From the NCBI RefSeq assembly GCF_900155545.1, contig NZ_LT732526.1, positions 772,308 through 836,307 on the forward strand: 64,000 nucleotides of DNA. Reading direction: 5' to 3'. Source of the DNA: Clostridium sp. Marseille-P2415. Its GTDB lineage: Bacteria; Bacillota; Clostridia; Lachnospirales; Lachnospiraceae. Of the stretch, positions 62,193-64,000 are shown one piece after another. The notes under the pieces were generated by a model that worked only from the letters and a program-made list of their open reading frames with translations, had not been told where the DNA came from and searched no databases. The translations under genes and the position numbers were made by a program. Numbering within the stretch: the stretch's first letter is position 1; each line of letters opens with the position of its first letter.

Positions 62193-62442
62193 TACCTTTT
62201 TAAACCAGAATTTATATGAATCAATTAATCATTTATGCAAAGAGAATGCTATCGCGAAAATCCTGAATTTGACAATTACGGTGCATACCGACAGCCATAT
62301 AAGCGAAGAGAGCATTCGGGAACATTTTGCTGACAGGAAAAGCGGGCACATCGGCGATTGGACAAACATTTTAGTTCAAAAACGGGAAATAGAACCGCTC
62401 ACCGCGGCCATAGATCAAATAGAAGGTGAAAAGCTTTCATGA
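62185..62442 (+). CDS. Small HypA-like protein lacking the zinc domain
   Basis: 85 residues from ATG 62185 (GGAGG upstream, inside the previous gene). It begins 'MHDTFLNQNLYESINHLCKE', resembling HypA, whose Met-His start binds nickel. The following strand 'KILNLTITVHTDSHISEESI' fits the HypA N-terminal fold. The CxxC...CxxC zinc loop and C-terminal half pattern of HypA are missing. Position between a maturation protease gene and hypF supports a maturation role. Its stop overlaps the hypF start (ATGA). Assignment is tentative. Confidence 0.5.
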   Translation: MHDTFLNQNLYESINHLCKENAIAKILNLTITVHTDSHISEESIREHFADRKSGHIGDWTNILVQKREIEPLTAAIDQIEGEKLS

Positions 62443-64000
62443 GGGAACGGCTGAGCTATCTGATACAGATCTTCGGGCTTGTACAGGGGGTAGGCATGAG
62501 GCCCTTTCTATATAAAACTGCAAAATCCCTGGAGCTTACCGGAGTTGTTAAAAATAAGGGCGCTTCGGTATTCATAGCGGTTTCAGGCGAAAAATGCAGG
62601 CTGGATCGTTTTTTATTTGAATTGACCCATGACCCGCCGCCTAACGCAAGGATTGATGAAATTAAAAAAACATCCCGCGCTGAAGTGGATTTTAAGGATT
62701 TTCGGATTTTAAACAGTTCAGAGGATAAAGCACGGCAGGGTCTGATTCTTCCTGACCTGGCTGTTTGCGATGAATGCCGGAAGGATATTAAAAACAGCAG
62801 GGACAGACGGTTTCGATATGCATTTACCAATTGTACCCATTGCGGACCCAGGTATTCCATCCTTAAGGATCTGCCCTATGACAGGGCCAATACATCCATG
62901 GATTCCTTTTCCATGTGTCCGGAATGCAGAGAGGAATACAAAAATCCGGAGAGCTGGAGATTCCATGCGCAGCCTGACTGCTGCCCGGCCTGCGGTCCGG
63001 AGTATTCCCTGCGAAACAGAAACGGCGTGCAGATCGAGTGTGAAGATCCCATTGAGAAAACAAAGCAGCTTCTAAAAGAAGGAGCGATAGTCGCTGTGAA
63101 AGGGATCGGAGGGTACCATCTTGTTTGCAATGCACAGGACGAAGATGCAATTTTAAAATTAAGAAACAGAAAAAACAGACCGCACCGGCCTTTTGCTGTT
63201 ATGGCTTCAGAAATGGAAGCTGTAAAGGATATCTGCACGTTGAGCATTCTCGAAGAAGAGACGGTTGCAAACAACAAACGTCCCATCGTGCTGCTGAATA
63301 AAACCGGTTCTTCCGTATTGCCGGAAATGATTGCGCCTGGCCTTAAGCGTTATGGGGTCATGCTGCCTTATTCCCCGCTTCATTATTTCCTATTTGATGA
63401 TGATATGAAATATCTCGTTATGACCAGCGGAAATGTAAGCGGAATGCCGATTTGTTATAAGGATAAGGCTGCAGTGGAACATTTAAACCGGGTGGCTGAT
63501 TATTTTCTTGTCCATAACCGTGAGATCATGACGCCTGTTGATGATTCGGTCGTGAAGGTGATCGACGATGATGTGCTGGTGAGCCGCTGCGGAAGAGGGT
63601 ATTCTCCGATGGCGCTGCCTTTAAACACATCATTGGAGCTTCTGGCTCTGGGGGGTGACCAAAAAGCAGCGGTTTGTCTGATACATAAAAAAACGGCACA
63701 TGTAAGCCAGTATCTGGGAGATCTTAAGTTTCTTGATGCCTGCAATGAGTATGGAAAAGTGATAGACCGGTTATCCCGGCTTTTGAACGCACAGCCGCAA
63801 TTTGCCGTCCATGATCTACATCCAGGTTATATTTCGACCCGCTATGCAAAAAAGTTTGGAAAAGAGCTGATTTCCGTACAGCATCATCATGCGCACATGG
63901 CCGGCTGTATGGCGGAATGTGGATTAACGGGTGATGCAATCGGTATCATTTTTGACGGTACGGGTATGGGAACGGACGGAACGGTTTGGGGCGGAGAATT
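62439..64000 (+). CDS. hypF: Carbamoyltransferase HypF (3' end outside window)
   Basis: About 520 residues are visible before the window ends; full HypF is about 750. Domains in order: acylphosphatase ('GLVQGVGMRPFLYKTAKSLE', about 10-90), two zinc fingers ('CDECRKDI', 'CTHCGPRYS', 'CPECREEY', 'CPACGPEYS'), a YrdC/Sua5-like domain (about 205-385, 'AIVAVKGIGGYHLVCNAQDE'), and the beginning of the Kae1-like domain ('SVQHHHAHMAGCMAECG', 'GIIFDGTGMGTDGTVWGGE'). It makes the thiocarbamate that becomes the cyanide ligand of [NiFe]-hydrogenases. ATG 62439 overlaps the HypA-like stop. Identification is secure. Confidence 0.95.
   Translation, partial: MRERLSYLIQIFGLVQGVGMRPFLYKTAKSLELTGVVKNKGASVFIAVSGEKCRLDRFLFELTHDPPPNARIDEIKKTSRAEVDFKDFRILNSSEDKARQGLILPDLAVCDECRKDIKNSRDRRFRYAFTNCTHCGPRYSILKDLPYDRANTSMDSFSMCPECREEYKNPESWRFHAQPDCCPACGPEYSLRNRNGVQIECEDPIEKTKQLLKEGAIVAVKGIGGYHLVCNAQDEDAILKLRNRKNRPHRPFAVMASEMEAVKDICTLSILEEETVANNKRPIVLLNKTGSSVLPEMIAPGLKRYGVMLPYSPLHYFLFDDDMKYLVMTSGNVSGMPICYKDKAAVEHLNRVADYFLVHNREIMTPVDDSVVKVIDDDVLVSRCGRGYSPMALPLNTSLELLALGGDQKAAVCLIHKKTAHVSQYLGDLKFLDACNEYGKVIDRLSRLLNAQPQFAVHDLHPGYISTRYAKKFGKELISVQHHHAHMAGCMAECGLTGDAIGIIFDGTGMGTDGTVWGGE

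Overview
The window is chromosomal DNA from a spore-forming, low-to-mid GC Clostridia, most likely a Lachnospiraceae (Lacrimispora / 'Clostridium saccharolyticum'-like). Evidence: Gram-positive ribosome binding sites (AGGAGG) and sigma-A promoters; clostridial gene order (eno-secG-rnr-smpB, dgt-dnaG-sigA-trmK); sporulation and germination genes (SleB, SpoIID, Csp-like protease, sigma-K fragment); and Firmicutes-type RNA regulators (NiCo riboswitch, ZTP riboswitch, BglG/LicT-type antiterminator RNA, RNase P RNA). The genus is inference. No rRNA, tRNA, CRISPR array, phage module or insertion sequence was found.

Layout. 1-4.6 kb: pheT end, a catalytically degraded enolase homologue, secG and rnr. 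4.8-16.8 kb: a PucR-type regulator and a nine-gene operon encoding the whole reductive pyrimidine (uracil) pathway with its own ABC transporter; this block sits between rnr and smpB, which are usually neighbours. 17-22 kb: smpB, a cytoplasmic BMP-like protein, a phosphoesterase, then a NiCo-riboswitch-controlled CDF metal exporter and a nitroreductase. 22-27 kb: branched-chain amino acid genes (ilvN, ilvC, leuC, leuD) and a divergent LysR regulator. 27-34 kb: ybaK, sleB, yhcH, a pectinesterase lacking a signal peptide, pckA, a HAD phosphatase, a GNAT protein and an HPr-like protein without the catalytic histidine. 34-40 kb: a probable 6S RNA, AI-2E permease, SpoIID-like protein, Csp-like subtilase and AraC regulator. 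40.5-47.8 kb: dgt-dnaG-sigA-trmK-nif3-TGS/uridine kinase. 48-51.8 kb: glucose-type PTS permease under an antitermination leader, its antiterminator, a His15-HPr, and rnpB. 51.9-53.6 kb: a remnant of a Fic toxin-antitoxin pair and pyrBI. 53.8-57.7 kb: an ABC exporter with an unusual surface protein. 57.7-59.8 kb: ZTP riboswitch, purO-type IMP cyclohydrolase and a stand-alone AICAR transformylase. 60-64 kb: a sigK gene cut at the site used by skin elements, a GH27 glycosidase, and hydrogenase-maturation genes ending in a truncated hypF.

How the genes work together. The pyd operon should import a pyrimidine or hydantoin-like compound and convert it through dihydrouracil, N-carbamoyl-beta-alanine, beta-alanine and malonate semialdehyde to 3-hydroxypropionate, releasing nitrogen. 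pyrBI and the purine genes are the biosynthetic counterpart. The most unusual items are a substrate-binding protein whose two lobes are in swapped (circularly permuted) order, an enolase pseudoenzyme at the normal eno locus, a split sigK, two HPr proteins with complementary missing phosphorylation sites, and an orphan Fic antitoxin next to a 20-bp perfect inverted repeat.
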